DNA of 64,000 nt from Burkholderia ubonensis subsp. mesacidophila (GCF_002097715.1 NZ_CP020738.1:1364001-1428000); one strand, 5' to 3'; shown: positions 52,136 to 61,996, numbered from the stretch's first letter. A program made the numbers and translations. Notes: generated by a model not told the origin, from the sequence alone.

Positions 52136-52651
52136 TGTCGTGGCTCATTTTGCAATCGATGGGTAATTATTTGATGTGAATTGGTGAATTTCAATATCGA
52201 ACTGGGGTGATTTATGTGGTGTATGCGAATAATTAAATGCGATTCGATGGTGTCGTTGTTGGTTTTGTGGATTTGGATCCTTGGCCGCAATACCGTTTGC
52301 CGGTGTTCACCGATCCTCGCTGAGTTCTTGCTGCCTACAAACTTACTGTAGGAGGAAAGCCCCGTTTTACGAGTCGCATTTACCCTTACATAGAGGATTG
52401 GAGGCAGGCTGATGCCCGCCGTATCGGCCATTTATAACCACGCAGAATCACGGTTTCGCGGACGTTCGTTCAGGCTAATGACTAGCCGGATCGAGGCTTG
52501 GCCTGATTGTCTGGTACACAGGAGAAGTTGATGTTCGAATGTCCATCCGCGAGCGATGGTCGATCGTCTATAGGTGGCCGAACGCCGACGCTCTACCCCG
52601 CATTCCCCGGTAAGCCTCGACGAACCTTAATTTAGGAACCATCACGCCACC
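52136..52651. other. Gene-free, AT-richer flank of the OLD nuclease insert
   Basis: 516 bp. The half nearest the insert is AT-rich. A 99-codon frame on the minus strand (52132-52431) overlaps the 107-residue gene start, has no family resemblance and is not called. The rest up to the helix-hairpin-helix gene is intermediate in GC. I see no tRNA, integrase or obvious direct repeat marking an attachment site. Confidence 0.45.
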
Positions 52652-53533
52652 TCACCCAGCGTAATACACCTCACACTCCCTTTCCCGCCCGCGCACGACC
52701 CGCTTGCCGGCCAGCACACCATGCGCTTCGGTGAACACCGTGCGCTCATGCTCCCTTAGCACGTCGTCATAGAAGTACATTGCGACCCAGTCGGCCGTGG
52801 TGCGGCCAGGCTCATGCGCGCGCCCGGTATGCATGAACAGCGCTGTGAAATGCCAGCCGCCTTTCGTGAGATGCAGCACGGGAAGCGGCGGCCGGGCGTC
52901 CGGTACCACGCGCTTCGGCGCGATGGCCGGCAGCGCACCGGCGGCAGCCCTTGCGCGATAGATACGATCGACATACAGAAGCAGTTCGACCGGCGGCTCC
53001 GCGCCGAGGCTGGTGTCGCGCGTCGAGCCGTGCCACCGCCGCCGGCGGCTCAGCACCTCGTCGAGCGCCGCGCGAATGCCCGCCGCGCGGCGCGGGCCGA
53101 CGCCCGCCACGGTTTCGAGCCGGCCGGTGCGGGCGGCCGCCTCGAGATCCTCGAGCGTGCCGATGTGCAGCGCGTCGTGAATGCGCATCGCGAGTTCGCG
53201 GCCGATGCCGGGCACGGCCTCGAACGGCGACGCCGACACCGTGTCGCCGCGCAGCCGCTCCAGCTGCCGCCAGCGGCCGGCGAGCAGCAGCTCGGCGATC
53301 GCCTGCGCAATGCCCGTGCCGATCCGCGGCAGCGCGTCGAGCGCATCGACCCCGCCGGCGTTGAAGAGAGTCCGGACATCCTGCCCGAGACCGTCGATCG
53401 TGTCCGCCGCCGCGCGGTATGCGCCGGCCCGGTACGCGTTCGCCCCCTGGTCGGCCAGGCGCTCGGCCGCCTCGCGCAGGCAACTGGCGATCTTCCGGTT
53501 TTCCTCGTCATTGCGGCTGTCGGTCGTCTGCAT
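52652..53533 (-). CDS. Helix-hairpin-helix protein related to DNA polymerase X N-terminal domain
   Basis: 293 residues. Residues 1-165 carry the 8-kDa-type domain and helix-hairpin-helix repeats of DNA polymerase beta/X: NRKIASCLREAAERLADQGA, YRAGAYRAAADTIDGLGQDV, LPRIGTGIAQAIAELLLAGR, FEAVPGIGRELAMRIHDALH and LETVAGVGPRRAAGIRAALD. The catalytic palm with its Asp triad and the PHP domain are absent; instead about 120 residues follow with LLYVDRIYRARAAAGALPAI and HLTKGGWHFTALFMHTGRAH. Such palm-less proteins may bind damaged DNA ends. ATG 53533. It flanks the OLD nuclease insert on its right side and is divergent from the DUF2905 gene. Confidence 0.78.
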   Translation of the reverse strand: MQTTDSRNDEENRKIASCLREAAERLADQGANAYRAGAYRAAADTIDGLGQDVRTLFNAGGVDALDALPRIGTGIAQAIAELLLAGRWRQLERLRGDTVSASPFEAVPGIGRELAMRIHDALHIGTLEDLEAAARTGRLETVAGVGPRRAAGIRAALDEVLSRRRRWHGSTRDTSLGAEPPVELLLYVDRIYRARAAAGALPAIAPKRVVPDARPPLPVLHLTKGGWHFTALFMHTGRAHEPGRTTADWVAMYFYDDVLREHERTVFTEAHGVLAGKRVVRGRERECEVYYAG

Positions 53534-53742
53534 GGGCGATCAAGCGCGTTGGGTGCAAACGGAGGGGGCGCGTCGCGCCGTGTCCGGGACCATTCACGAT
53601 TGTCCGGAACACAAAATGCGAAAAGTTGATGCGCGTCAATGGCAAACGTTGCACAGGCGCGCAGCCGGCGCGCGGACGTGATCCCCCGGTCCGGCCGCGC
53701 GGCGTTACGCTATGCGAAAGGATTCAACGCAGGAGGGCTGCG

Positions 53743-53943
53743 ATGCAACGAACGCTTCTGATCTGCGGATTGCTGCTGGTCGCCGCGAGCCTTGGCTGGC
53801 GCTGGCTCGCGCGGCTTCCGCTCGGCCGCCTGCCGGGCGACTTCCACATCGTGCGCGACGGGTTCAGCCTCTACGTTCCGCTGGCGACGTGCGCGGTGCT
53901 GTCGGTCGCGCTGACGGTGCTGGTCTGGCTGCTGCGGCGATGA
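53743..53943 (+). CDS. DUF2905 small membrane protein
   Basis: 66 residues with two transmembrane helices (TLLICGLLLVAASLGWRWLA and YVPLATCAVLSVALTVLVWL) separated by the characteristic LGRLPGDFHIVRDGF motif of DUF2905. Function unknown. AGGAGGG precedes ATG 53743. The stop overlaps the next gene's start (ATGA), so it is coupled to the CapA-family gene. Confidence 0.85.
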   Translation: MQRTLLICGLLLVAASLGWRWLARLPLGRLPGDFHIVRDGFSLYVPLATCAVLSVALTVLVWLLRR

Positions 53944-55076
53944 GCGCGGCGCGCGACGCGCGGCCCGCAGGCTGCGCGCGCCTGTTCCTGTGCGGCGACG
54001 TGATGACGGGGCGCGGGATCGACCAGATCCTGCCGCATCCGGGCGATCCGCGCCTGTTCGAGCCGGTATGCGGCTCCGCGCGCGACTACGTGCGGCTCGC
54101 CGAGCAGGCGAACGGCCGGCTGCCGTCCGCACGCGACGACGCGTATCCGTGGGGCGACGCGCTCGGCGTGCTGGATCGCGTGCAGCCGGACGCGCGGATC
54201 GTCAATCTCGAGACGGCCGTCACGGCCAGCGACGACCGCTGGCCCGGCAAGACGGTGCTGTACCGGATGCATCCGGACAATGTCGGCTGCCTGCTGCGCG
54301 CGCGTCTCGACTGCTGCGTGCTCGCGAACAACCACACGCTGGACTGGGGGCGCGCGGGCCTCGACGACACGCTCGCAACGCTCGTGCGCGCGGGGATCCG
54401 TCCGGTCGGCGCGGGGCGCGACGCGGCGGAGGCGGCCGCGCCGGCTGTCGTCGAATGCGCAGGCGGCGTGCGGGTGCGCATCGGCGCGTTCGCGTCGCCG
54501 AGCGCTGGCGTGCCCGACGCGTGGGCCGCGCGCAGCGGGCACGCGGGCGTCAACCTGCTGCCGGACCTGTCGCCCGAGCGCGCGGAGGCGATCGGGCGCG
54601 GCCTCGCTCAAGCCCGCCGCGCGGCCGGCGACGTGAACGTCGTGTCGCTGCATTGGGGTGGCAACTGGGGATACGCGGCGAGCGCCGACGAGCGCGGGTT
54701 CGCGCACCGGCTGATCGATACGGGTGGCGTCGACATCGTGTACGGCCATTCGTCGCATCACGTGCGCGGGATCGAACGCTATCGCGGCCGCTTGATCCTC
54801 TACGGCTGCGGCGATTTCCTGAACGACTACGAAGGCATCGCCGGCTACCGCGCGTTCCGGCCGGACCTCGCGCTGATGTACTTCCCGCTGGTCGACACGG
54901 CAAGCGGCGCGCTGTGCGACCTGTTCATGGCGCCGATGCAGATCCGGCAACTGAGCGTGCGTCGCGCGCCGGACGAGGGTGTCGCGTGGCTCGCCGACAC
55001 GCTCGAACGGGAAAGCGCCGTGTTCGGCACGCACGTGTGCGCGGATGCGACCGGCATGCTGACGCTGCGGGACTGA
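53940..55076 (+). CDS. CapA-family metallophosphatase-fold protein
   Basis: 378-residue protein of the CapA/PgsA family, a calcineurin-like fold associated with poly-gamma-glutamate or capsule functions in Gram-positive bacteria but common in proteobacteria without such polymers. Metal and active-site blocks: LFLCGDVMTGRGID near 16-29, IVNLETAVT, VLANNHTLDWGRAGLDDTL, VVSLHWGGNWGYAA, VYGHSSHHVRGIERY and LYGCGDFLNDYEG. It has no signal peptide, so it appears cytosolic unless exported with help. It is coupled to the DUF2905 membrane protein by ATGA; no ligase genes (CapB/C) are near, so a capsule role is unlikely. Substrate unknown. Confidence 0.87.
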   Translation: MSAARDARPAGCARLFLCGDVMTGRGIDQILPHPGDPRLFEPVCGSARDYVRLAEQANGRLPSARDDAYPWGDALGVLDRVQPDARIVNLETAVTASDDRWPGKTVLYRMHPDNVGCLLRARLDCCVLANNHTLDWGRAGLDDTLATLVRAGIRPVGAGRDAAEAAAPAVVECAGGVRVRIGAFASPSAGVPDAWAARSGHAGVNLLPDLSPERAEAIGRGLAQARRAAGDVNVVSLHWGGNWGYAASADERGFAHRLIDTGGVDIVYGHSSHHVRGIERYRGRLILYGCGDFLNDYEGIAGYRAFRPDLALMYFPLVDTASGALCDLFMAPMQIRQLSVRRAPDEGVAWLADTLERESAVFGTHVCADATGMLTLRD

Positions 55077-55229
55077 CGCCGGCCGGAGCGCGCTTCGGCG
55101 GCGCGGGCCGGCTCGCCGGCGCATGAAACAAACAGTAACTGATCATACGTACCGAAATGTGCGGGAGACGTAAGCTAGAAGCGTGGGCGCGCGCGGGATT
55201 GCGTCGCGCCGATTCTGCCGGAGCGTGAC

Positions 55230-55661
55230 ATGAAACCGATTTCTGCGATCAGGCCCGCTGCCGTTGCGCTGGCTGCGCTGACGCTCGGCGGCTGCTACTA
55301 CTCGAGTCCGTACGGCTATGCGCCGTACTACACGCCGTACTATGCACCGGCGACGGTGTCGCAGGCGCCCGCCACGCCGGACAGTGCAACCACGCCGCCG
55401 GACGTGTTGGCCACGACCGTGCCCGACGCCACCGTGCCGGTCTACCCGGCGCCGGTCTATGCACCGTATCCGTACCCGTATTACTACCCCGGCTGGTACG
55501 ACTGCTGCTGGCCGCCGCTCGCGATCGGCTTCGGATTCAGCGGCCGATTTGGCGGCGGCCACTTCCATCATCACCACATGGGCGGCGGGCACTGGGGCGG
55601 CGGGCACTGGGGTGGCGGCCACTGGAACACCGGTCATTTCGGCGGCGGGCATGGGCGCTGA
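55230..55661 (+). CDS. Tyr/Pro- and Gly/His-rich putative lipoprotein
   Basis: 143 residues. The signal peptide ends in a lipobox LTLGGC (Cys22), then Tyr/Pro-rich sequence (YYSSPYGYAPYYTPYYAPAT and YPYPYYYPGWYDCCWPP). The C-terminus is built from repeats of G-G-G-H-W/F (residues of about 110-143), with many His that could bind metal. No enzyme motif. It lies 67 bp before the SH3-like protein gene and may be co-transcribed with it. Composition makes any family assignment unreliable. Confidence 0.7.
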   Translation: MKPISAIRPAAVALAALTLGGCYYSSPYGYAPYYTPYYAPATVSQAPATPDSATTPPDVLATTVPDATVPVYPAPVYAPYPYPYYYPGWYDCCWPPLAIGFGFSGRFGGGHFHHHHMGGGHWGGGHWGGGHWNTGHFGGGHGR

Positions 55662-55727
55662 GCCGCGGGCGATGGCGGCGCGACATCCGGTGACGCGATG
55701 CGCGCCCGTGCGGTGCGGGAGAACGCT

Positions 55728-56543
55728 ATGAGAAACACGATCGTCCGATGCCTGTGCATCGTCCTTTTCGGTCTGCTGGGCGTGCCGGGCGCGGCCGACG
55801 CGCAGACCGCGGCGTACACGAACGCACCGGCCAACCTGCGGGCAGGGCCGGCGCAGGACTATCCGCTCGTCGCCCAGCTTCCGGAGGGCACGCTGGTGTC
55901 CGTGATCGGCTGCATCAGCGATTACACGTGGTGCGACGTCGCCGTGCCGGGCTTGCGCGGGTGGATCTACGCGGGGCTGCTCGACTATTCGTACCAGGGC
56001 GGCGAGGTGCCGCTGCTCGATTACGGGGCCGAACTCGGCTTCCCGATCGTGGCGTTCGCGATCGTGCCGTACTGGGACAATTTCTATCGCGACCGGCCGT
56101 TCTTCCACGACCGCGACCGCTTCATGCACCATCGCGCCGAGCCGCGCATCGGCCCGGGCGGCGTCGGGCCGGGACGCGGTCATCCGCAGCTGAACGAGCC
56201 GCCGGCTGTCGTGATGCCGGGCGTGGGCGGGCGGCCGGCCGAGCACGGCGGGCGTGACACGCGGCCGTCGGCCACGCGCGGCGGCTGGACCGGCGGCATC
56301 CGCACGCCGGCTCCGGCGCCCATGCCGGCGCCTGCGCCGATGCCCGTGCCGCAAGGCGGCGGGAACATGCGCGCGCCGGGCCCGGCGGCCACCATGCATG
56401 CACCGGCGCCAGCCGTCGTGATGCCGCAGCAAGGTCATCAGGGTGGTGGCGGCGGCGGTGAACACGGCAGCTTCGGCGGCCGGCAAGGCGGCGGAGGTGG
56501 CGGTGGGGGCGGCGCACACGGCGGAGATTTCCGGCACGAGTGA
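55728..56543 (+). CDS. Secreted SH3-like domain protein with glycine/proline-rich tail
   Basis: 271 residues. Signal peptide RCLCIVLFGLLGVPGAADA, then a bacterial SH3 domain (residues of about 28-95) with TNAPANLRAGPAQDYPLVAQ, LPEGTLVSVIGCISDYTWCD and VPGLRGWIYAGLL. The remainder is low-complexity: Pro/Met repeats (APAPMPAPAPMPVP) and a long Gly-rich tail. SH3-type domains in exported proteins usually bind peptidoglycan or proteins, so it probably acts in the cell envelope. ATG 55728 has a GGGAGA site; the earlier in-frame ATG at 55698 is less well placed. It follows the lipoprotein gene on the same strand. Confidence 0.8.
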   Translation: MRNTIVRCLCIVLFGLLGVPGAADAQTAAYTNAPANLRAGPAQDYPLVAQLPEGTLVSVIGCISDYTWCDVAVPGLRGWIYAGLLDYSYQGGEVPLLDYGAELGFPIVAFAIVPYWDNFYRDRPFFHDRDRFMHHRAEPRIGPGGVGPGRGHPQLNEPPAVVMPGVGGRPAEHGGRDTRPSATRGGWTGGIRTPAPAPMPAPAPMPVPQGGGNMRAPGPAATMHAPAPAVVMPQQGHQGGGGGGEHGSFGGRQGGGGGGGGGAHGGDFRHE

Positions 56544-56579
56544 CCGGATCGGCGCCGTCGCCTGACCGGAGTGCGACGC

Positions 56580-56605
56580 AAAAAGAGCCCGGAAGCCCCG
56601 GGCTG
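56580..56605 (-). terminator. Rho-independent terminator after the cytochrome b561 gene
   Basis: On the minus strand AGCCCGG and CCGGGCT form a 7-bp stem with a 5-base loop followed by TCTTTTTT. It lies about 70 bp beyond the cytochrome b561 stop and may also limit read-through from the convergent SH3-protein gene. Confidence 0.8.
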
Positions 56606-56675
56606 AAAGCGGGCGATGCGTGCCGTCGACGGCGGACGCCGGCGGGCGCGACATCGCTTCGCGTGGATCCGCGTA

Positions 56676-57209
56676 TCAGAGCATCCGTGCGAGCACGCCG
56701 TCCTTCATGACGAAGCGGTGTGCAAGCGCCGCGCACGCATGCAGGCCGACCAGGATGGCGAGCGCGGTTGCCCATGCGCTGTGCAGCTCGCCGATCGACG
56801 CGCCGAGCGAATGCGGCGCGGCGATCGCCGGCAACGGAATCGCGTTGCCGAGCCCGACATGCCAGGTGCGGCCGTTCGCGTTCAGCCAGCCGAGCACCGG
56901 CACCACGATCAGCGACGCGTAAAGCAGCTTGTGCGTGACGTTCGCCACGAACGCCAAGGCCGCAGGCTGCTCGACCGGCGCAATGGCCCTGCGCGCGCCG
57001 GACCACAGCAGGCGCGGCACCGCGACCAGCAGGAGCAACACGCCCAGATTCACGTGCAGCAGCACGAGCCCGAGCGGCGGCGTGATGCCGTGGACATCCG
57101 GCATGGTCCAGCCGATGGCGAACTGAGCGGCGACCAGCAGCACCATGCTCCAGTGGAACAGGCGCGTGAGCCGGTCGTGACGGACGGTCTGGCACGGGGT
57201 ATCGGACAT
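56676..57209 (-). CDS. Cytochrome b561 family protein
   Basis: 177-residue inner-membrane dihaem cytochrome of the bacterial b561 (CybB/YodB) type, accepting electrons from the quinone pool or superoxide. Haem-ligand histidines appear in DRLTRLFHWSMVLLVAAQFA, LVLLHVNLGVLLLLVAVPRL, VANVTHKLLYASLIVVPVLG and ILVGLHACAALAHRF, spread over four helices. Length is the usual 175-190. It is a single gene; its 3' side carries the terminator at 56580-56605. Confidence 0.9.
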   Translation of the reverse strand: MSDTPCQTVRHDRLTRLFHWSMVLLVAAQFAIGWTMPDVHGITPPLGLVLLHVNLGVLLLLVAVPRLLWSGARRAIAPVEQPAALAFVANVTHKLLYASLIVVPVLGWLNANGRTWHVGLGNAIPLPAIAAPHSLGASIGELHSAWATALAILVGLHACAALAHRFVMKDGVLARML

Positions 57210-57510
57210 GGCGACTCCTTCGGGCGATTCGGTGGGGCGGCCGGCGCGGCACGCCGAAAGGGGCGCGGGGCCGCCGCTGAAGGGATCATCGTCGCGCGAG
57301 CCTTATGACAGCCTTAAGGTGCGCGAATGCGAAGCGGGGAAATACGCGGGCAGGAAGAGGGAGAGCACAGACGCCGGGGGAAGCGATGTACGCAACGGCA
57401 GGCGGGACCGGTGTTTGCCGAACGTCCGTCGTCACGTCCCGCGATCGCATGCATGGGCAAGTACCGCATCGTCCGCACGCATTGCGCCCGCGGACGATGC
57501 GTGTCGCGCA
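57210..57510. other. Intergenic region between cytochrome b561 and hydroxyproline genes
   Basis: 301 bp with no gene I can support and no clear hairpin with T-run. The right boundary is the stop codon of the Ldh-type reductase, the left boundary is the cytochrome b561 start, so it must contain the latter's promoter. Confidence 0.5.
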
Positions 57511-58530
57511 TCAATCGAGCAGCGCGAGGATTTCCTCGTAAAGCGGCCGCGGAATTCGCACGCCGTTCGCCGCGCTGCGCGCGCGGGCGTCGAAGCGCCG
57601 CTGCGACGGCAGCCGCGCGCCCTGCGCGACGATCGATTCGAGCATCCGTTCGCCGCGCGCGAGCCCCGCGTCGAGATCGTCGCCGAGGAACACCTTCGGA
57701 TCGAACGCGATCACGAGCTCGCCATGACACGGCGTCGCGCCGACGCCCTCGTCGAACGCCATCGACTCCTGGCTCGTCAGGTCGCCGATCAGCGCGCCGC
57801 CGAGCAGCTCGACCATCGCTGCGAGCGCCGAGCCCTTGTGACCGCCGAACGTGCGCATCGCGCCCTGCAGCGCGGCTTTCGGGTCGGTGGTCGGCTGCCC
57901 GTCGGCGTCGATCGCCCAGTGCGGCGGAATCGGCTTGCCTTGCTTCGCGTGCAGCTCGATGTCGCCGCGCGCGATCGCGCTCGTCGCGAAATCGAACACG
58001 AACGGCAGGCCGCCCGGCCGCGGCCACGCGAACGCGATCGGATTGGTGCCGAACACGGGCTGGTTGCCGCCTTCCGGCGCGACCCAGCTATGGCTCGGAT
58101 TCATCGCGATGCCGACGAGGCCTTCGGCCGCGATTGCCTCGACCTCGGGCCACAGCGCGGAGAAGTGATAGCAGTGGTTGATCGCCATCGCCGCGATGCC
58201 GTGCTGCTTCGCCATTTCAACCAGCACCGGCAGGCCCGTCTCGAAGCTCAGCAGCGAGAAGCCGCGATGCGCGTCGACGGCGACGATCGACGACGACAGC
58301 CGGCGCAGCGTCGGCACGGCCTGCGGATCGACCTTGCCCTTCTTCAGCGAGCGCACGCAGACGAGCAGCCGGTACACGCCGTGCGAATGGCACTCGTCGC
58401 GCTGGCCTTGCGTGATCACGTTCGCGATCGCGCGCGCATGCGCGTCGGACATCCCGTGGCGGGTCAGCACGCGCAGCGCGAGCGCGTGCACGTCGTCGAG
58501 CGACAGGACGACTTCGTTCGCGTCAGACAT
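57511..58530 (-). CDS. Ldh2-family NAD(P)H oxidoreductase, likely Delta1-pyrroline-2-carboxylate reductase
   Basis: 339-residue NAD(P)H-dependent reductase of the malate/L-lactate dehydrogenase 2 family. Family blocks: [57 protein letters not shown] and [20 protein letters not shown]. Members beside hydroxyproline or proline genes reduce Delta1-pyrroline-2-carboxylate or Delta1-piperideine-2-carboxylate. The location next to a hydroxyproline epimerase and deaminase supports the pyrroline substrate, which arises in trans-3-hydroxy-L-proline dehydration. ATG 58530 overlaps the aldehyde dehydrogenase gene's last 8 bases, so the two are coupled. Exact substrate is inferred from context. Confidence 0.85.
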   Translation of the reverse strand: MSDANEVVLSLDDVHALALRVLTRHGMSDAHARAIANVITQGQRDECHSHGVYRLLVCVRSLKKGKVDPQAVPTLRRLSSSIVAVDAHRGFSLLSFETGLPVLVEMAKQHGIAAMAINHCYHFSALWPEVEAIAAEGLVGIAMNPSHSWVAPEGGNQPVFGTNPIAFAWPRPGGLPFVFDFATSAIARGDIELHAKQGKPIPPHWAIDADGQPTTDPKAALQGAMRTFGGHKGSALAAMVELLGGALIGDLTSQESMAFDEGVGATPCHGELVIAFDPKVFLGDDLDAGLARGERMLESIVAQGARLPSQRRFDARARSAANGVRIPRPLYEEILALLD

Positions 58531-60118
58531 CGCGCGCCTCCTTCGGCAGCACCACGACGCCGTCGATGCGCTGCGCGACGTGCAGCGGATTGCCGTCGCG
58601 CAGCGCCGCCGGCAGCAGCGCGGCCGGCACGTCCTGATACGACACCGGCCGCAGGAAGCGTTCGATCGCGCGCGCGCCGACCGACGTCGTGCGCGTGTCG
58701 GACGTCGCCGGGAACGGGCCGCCGTGCACCATCGCATGCCCGACTTCGACGCCGGTGCCGAAGCCGTTGACGAGGATGCGGCCGGCCTTGCGCTCGAGCG
58801 TCGGCAGCAGCTTCGCGAACAGCGGTGCGTCGCCGTCGGCGAGATGCGCGGCGATCGTGAGCTGGCCATCGAGCGACTTCAGCACGCGGTGCAGCGTGTC
58901 GGCGTCCAGGCAGCGGACGATCAGCGACGCGGGGCCGAACACTTCGTCGCGCAGCTCGGGCCGCGCGATGAACGCATCCGCCGACGTCGCGAACAGCGCG
59001 GCGCGCGCCTGGTAGCGGTCGCCTTCGACGCCTTCGGCGAGCGTGTCGACCGCGTCGTGCGCGCGCAGCGCCGCAATGCCGTCGCAGTAGCTCGCGTGGA
59101 TGTGCGGCGTCAGCATCGTCTGTGCCGCGGCCGCGCGCGCCGCGGCCGCCGCGGCTGCCTCGAACGCGCGCAGCGCGGGCCCGTCGACGCCGAGCACGAG
59201 ACCCGGGTTCGTGCAGAACTGGCCGGCGCCGAGCGTCAGCGACGCGACGAACTGCTGCGCGATCGCGTCGTGCCGCGCGGCGAGCGCGTCGGGCAGCAGC
59301 AGCACCGGATTGATCGAGCTCATTTCCGCATAGACGGGGATCGGCTCGTCGCGCTTGGCCGCGATGTGCATCAGCGCGACGCCACCGCGACGCGAGCCGG
59401 TGAAGCCGACCGCCTTGATGCGCGGATCGGCGACGAGCGCCTGGCCGATCTCGCGCGACGCGTCGAACAGCAGCGAGAACACGCCGGCCGGCAAGCCGCA
59501 TTCGCGCACCGCCTGCTGGATCGCGCGGCCGACGAGCTCCGACGTGCCCGGATGCGCGGAATGCGCCTTGACGATCACCGGGCAGCCGGCCGCGAGCGCC
59601 GACGCCGTGTCGCCGCCCGCCACCGAAAACGCGAGCGGGAAGTTCGACGCGCCGAACACGGCAACCGGCCCGATCGCGACGTTGCGCAGCCGCAGGTCGA
59701 CGCGCGGCAGCGGCTTGCGATCGGGGCGGGCGGGATCGATGCGCGCGTCGAGGAAGGCGCCGTCGCGCACGACCGACGCGAACAGCGCGAGCTGGCCGAC
59801 CGTGCGGCCGCGCTCGCCTTCGACGCGTGCGCGCGGCAGCCCGGATTCGGCGGCGCAGCGCTCGATCAGCGCGTCGCCGAGCGCCATGATGTTGCGGCCG
59901 ATCGCGTCGAGAAACGCGGCGCGCGCTTCGAGGCTCGTCTCGCGATAGGTGTCGAACGCGTCGTCGGCGAGCGCGCAGGCCGTCTCCAGGTCGTGCAGGC
60001 TCGCGCCGCCGAACGCGGGTTCGAGCCGTTCGCCGGTTGCGGCGGCGATCGCGTGGAGGGTGCCGTTCTGCCCGTTGACGGCAGCGGAGCCGATCAAAAG
60101 CTGACCTGTGAGTTGCAT
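58523..60118 (-). CDS. 2,5-dioxovalerate (alpha-ketoglutarate semialdehyde) dehydrogenase
   Basis: 531-residue NAD(P)-dependent aldehyde dehydrogenase oxidising alpha-ketoglutarate semialdehyde to 2-oxoglutarate, the final step of hydroxyproline breakdown. Motifs: [20 protein letters not shown] and [17 protein letters not shown] for cofactor binding, [18 protein letters not shown] with the general-base Glu, and catalytic C302 in [20 protein letters not shown]. Length and the [11 protein letters not shown] variant are typical of KGSA dehydrogenases of type II/III. A GAGGAG site precedes ATG 60118. It belongs with the deaminase at 61997-62917, which makes the semialdehyde. Confidence 0.92.
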   Translation of the reverse strand: MQLTGQLLIGSAAVNGQNGTLHAIAAATGERLEPAFGGASLHDLETACALADDAFDTYRETSLEARAAFLDAIGRNIMALGDALIERCAAESGLPRARVEGERGRTVGQLALFASVVRDGAFLDARIDPARPDRKPLPRVDLRLRNVAIGPVAVFGASNFPLAFSVAGGDTASALAAGCPVIVKAHSAHPGTSELVGRAIQQAVRECGLPAGVFSLLFDASREIGQALVADPRIKAVGFTGSRRGGVALMHIAAKRDEPIPVYAEMSSINPVLLLPDALAARHDAIAQQFVASLTLGAGQFCTNPGLVLGVDGPALRAFEAAAAAAARAAAAQTMLTPHIHASYCDGIAALRAHDAVDTLAEGVEGDRYQARAALFATSADAFIARPELRDEVFGPASLIVRCLDADTLHRVLKSLDGQLTIAAHLADGDAPLFAKLLPTLERKAGRILVNGFGTGVEVGHAMVHGGPFPATSDTRTTSVGARAIERFLRPVSYQDVPAALLPAALRDGNPLHVAQRIDGVVVLPKEARDV

Positions 60119-60140
60119 GGTTCTCCTCGGAAAAAGTGCG

Positions 60141-60161
60141 GGCCGGGCGCACGGCCCGGCC
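60141..60161 (-). terminator. GC-rich hairpin between permease and aldehyde dehydrogenase genes
   Basis: GGCCGGGC (60141-60148) and GCCCGGCC (60154-60161) form a perfect 8-bp stem with a 5-base loop. On the minus strand five bases separate it from a T5 run (plus 60131-60135). It may act as a partial terminator or attenuator, lowering expression of the two distal genes, or it may protect the upstream mRNA end. Confidence 0.5.
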
Positions 60162-60183
60162 GATGAAAAAAGGGAAGGGGGTA

Positions 60184-61809
60184 TCAGCCTTCGTCGTCCT
60201 CGAGCTGCAGCTTCGCGGACGGCACGCCGGTATGCGCGCCCCAGTAATAGATGACGAGCGCGATCGCCGCGACGACGAGCGTGTCGTACGGATGCGCGAG
60301 CCGGCCCGTGCCGCCGAAGCCGCCGAAATACGACGCGACGATCATCGCCGCATAGAACGCGATCAGCCACGCGGACGAACGCACCTGCTCGGCGAGGCTC
60401 AGGTGCGCGGTCGGCACCCAGCGGCGGCACGCGAGGTAGATGACGAACATCACGATCTGCAGGCCGAGCAGCCAGGACACGGTGCTCCAGCCCGACCAGT
60501 AGACGATCAGCGCGGCGATCACGAACGACGCGGGGCCGGTGATGCCGAACGCGCTCGCGCGGAACGGCCGCGGCAGGTCGGGCGCGGTGCGGCGCAGTGC
60601 CGCGACCGACACGGGCGCGACCGCGTAGCTGAGCACCAGCGCGGCCGACACGATGTTGATCAGCGCTTCCCACGACGGGAACGGCAGCGTCCAGAAGATC
60701 GCGAGGCCGAAGGTCAGCCATAGGCCCGCGCGCGGAATGCCGGACGCCTCGTCGATGCGCGTGAACACCTTGAAGAAGGTGCCGGTCTTCGCCCAGCCGT
60801 AGACGACGCGCGGCGTCGCGTTCATGTAGATGTTGCCGCAGCCGCTCGGCGAGATCATCGCGTCGGCGACGACCATCACCGCGAGCCAGCCGACGCCGAG
60901 CGCGAGCGCGATGTCGCGGTACGGCAGCGAGAATGCCTTGCTGACGTCGTGCCAACCGGCGGCGAGCATGCCGGTCGGAATGCTGCCGATGAATGCGAGC
61001 TGCAGCAGCACGTAGATCAGCGTCGACAGCAGGATCGACAGGATCAGCGCGATCGGGATCGTGCGCTGCGGATTGCGCACCTCGCTCGCGACCGACACGA
61101 TCGGCGTGAGCCCGAGGTACGCGAAGATGATGCCGCCCGCCGACACCGCCATCTCGATGCCCGGCATGCCGAACGGCGCGAAGCCGTGGAGCGTCAGGTT
61201 CGCGGGCTTGAAGAACGTGAACAGCACCGCGATCACCGCGAGCGGCACGATGAACTTGAAGAGGCTGATGATGTTGTTCGCCTTCGCGAACGTCTTCACG
61301 CTCGAATAGTTCAGGTAGAAGAAGAAACCGAGGAGCGCTGCCTGCACGAGCCAGCCGAGCGTCGTCGGGTCGCTCGACCCTTCGACCGTCAGGCCCGGAA
61401 ACCACGCGGCCGCGTACTGGCGCGCGGCGACGACTTCGATCGCGATCAGGCTCGAAAAGGCGATCAGCGTGATGAAGCCCATCAGGTAGCCGAGCAGCGG
61501 GCCGTGCGAGAACACCGGGTAGCGGACCACGCCGCCCGCGCGCGGCAGCGCGGCGCCGAGCTCGCAGTAGACGATGCCGAGCAGCAGCACCGCGAAGCCG
61601 CCGAGCAGCCACGAGAAGATGCCGGCCGGGCCCGCGATCGTCGACACGTGACTCGCGGCGAACAGCCACCCCGACCCAAAAATGGCGCCGAGACCGATGA
61701 ACGTGAGGTCGGTCAGCGACAGCTGTTTCTTGAACTTGCCGTGACCCGCGTCGGGGTGCGCGGAACGGGAAAGCGGCACGGACGGTTGTGCATTGCCTTG
61801 GCCTGGCAT
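60184..61809 (-). CDS. APC-superfamily amino acid permease
   Basis: 541-residue inner-membrane transporter of the amino acid/polyamine/organocation superfamily with about 12-14 hydrophobic segments. The N-terminal helix 1 motif is [20 protein letters not shown], with the unwound GSGW region; [20 protein letters not shown] is the conserved loop after helix 6. The soluble N-terminus is short (25 residues) and the C-terminal tail ends in an acidic LQLEDDEG. Lying between the hydroxyproline deaminase and dehydrogenase genes, it probably imports hydroxyproline or proline (inference). Confidence 0.9.
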   Translation of the reverse strand: MPGQGNAQPSVPLSRSAHPDAGHGKFKKQLSLTDLTFIGLGAIFGSGWLFAASHVSTIAGPAGIFSWLLGGFAVLLLGIVYCELGAALPRAGGVVRYPVFSHGPLLGYLMGFITLIAFSSLIAIEVVAARQYAAAWFPGLTVEGSSDPTTLGWLVQAALLGFFFYLNYSSVKTFAKANNIISLFKFIVPLAVIAVLFTFFKPANLTLHGFAPFGMPGIEMAVSAGGIIFAYLGLTPIVSVASEVRNPQRTIPIALILSILLSTLIYVLLQLAFIGSIPTGMLAAGWHDVSKAFSLPYRDIALALGVGWLAVMVVADAMISPSGCGNIYMNATPRVVYGWAKTGTFFKVFTRIDEASGIPRAGLWLTFGLAIFWTLPFPSWEALINIVSAALVLSYAVAPVSVAALRRTAPDLPRPFRASAFGITGPASFVIAALIVYWSGWSTVSWLLGLQIVMFVIYLACRRWVPTAHLSLAEQVRSSAWLIAFYAAMIVASYFGGFGGTGRLAHPYDTLVVAAIALVIYYWGAHTGVPSAKLQLEDDEG

Positions 61810-61996
61810 GGGCTTTGTCTCCTATGGGAATGTCGGCACAGGCGGAAATCGCGCCGCGCTCCGACGGAGCGGCGGCGCGCGCCTGCCGGCCGGCGGCGCC
61901 CGGTTCGATCGACCGGGGCGGGCCCGTGCGGGCCATGCCTGACCGGAGGCGGCGGCGCGGCGGGGAAAGCCGTTGCGCCGCCGCCGGGCAAGCCGG

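Noticed and set aside
52132..52431. A 99-codon minus frame upstream of the 107-residue gene
   Set aside because: Overlaps that gene's start and lacks protein-like composition or a ribosome site.
53940..55076. Capsule or poly-gamma-glutamate synthesis locus
   Set aside because: Only a CapA-fold gene with a DUF2905 partner is present; no ligase or export genes accompany it.
58523..61936. A single open frame of over 1100 codons on the minus strand covering aldehyde dehydrogenase and permease regions
   Set aside because: Only its last part encodes the dehydrogenase from ATG 60118; upstream it is out of frame with the clear permease and has no protein character.
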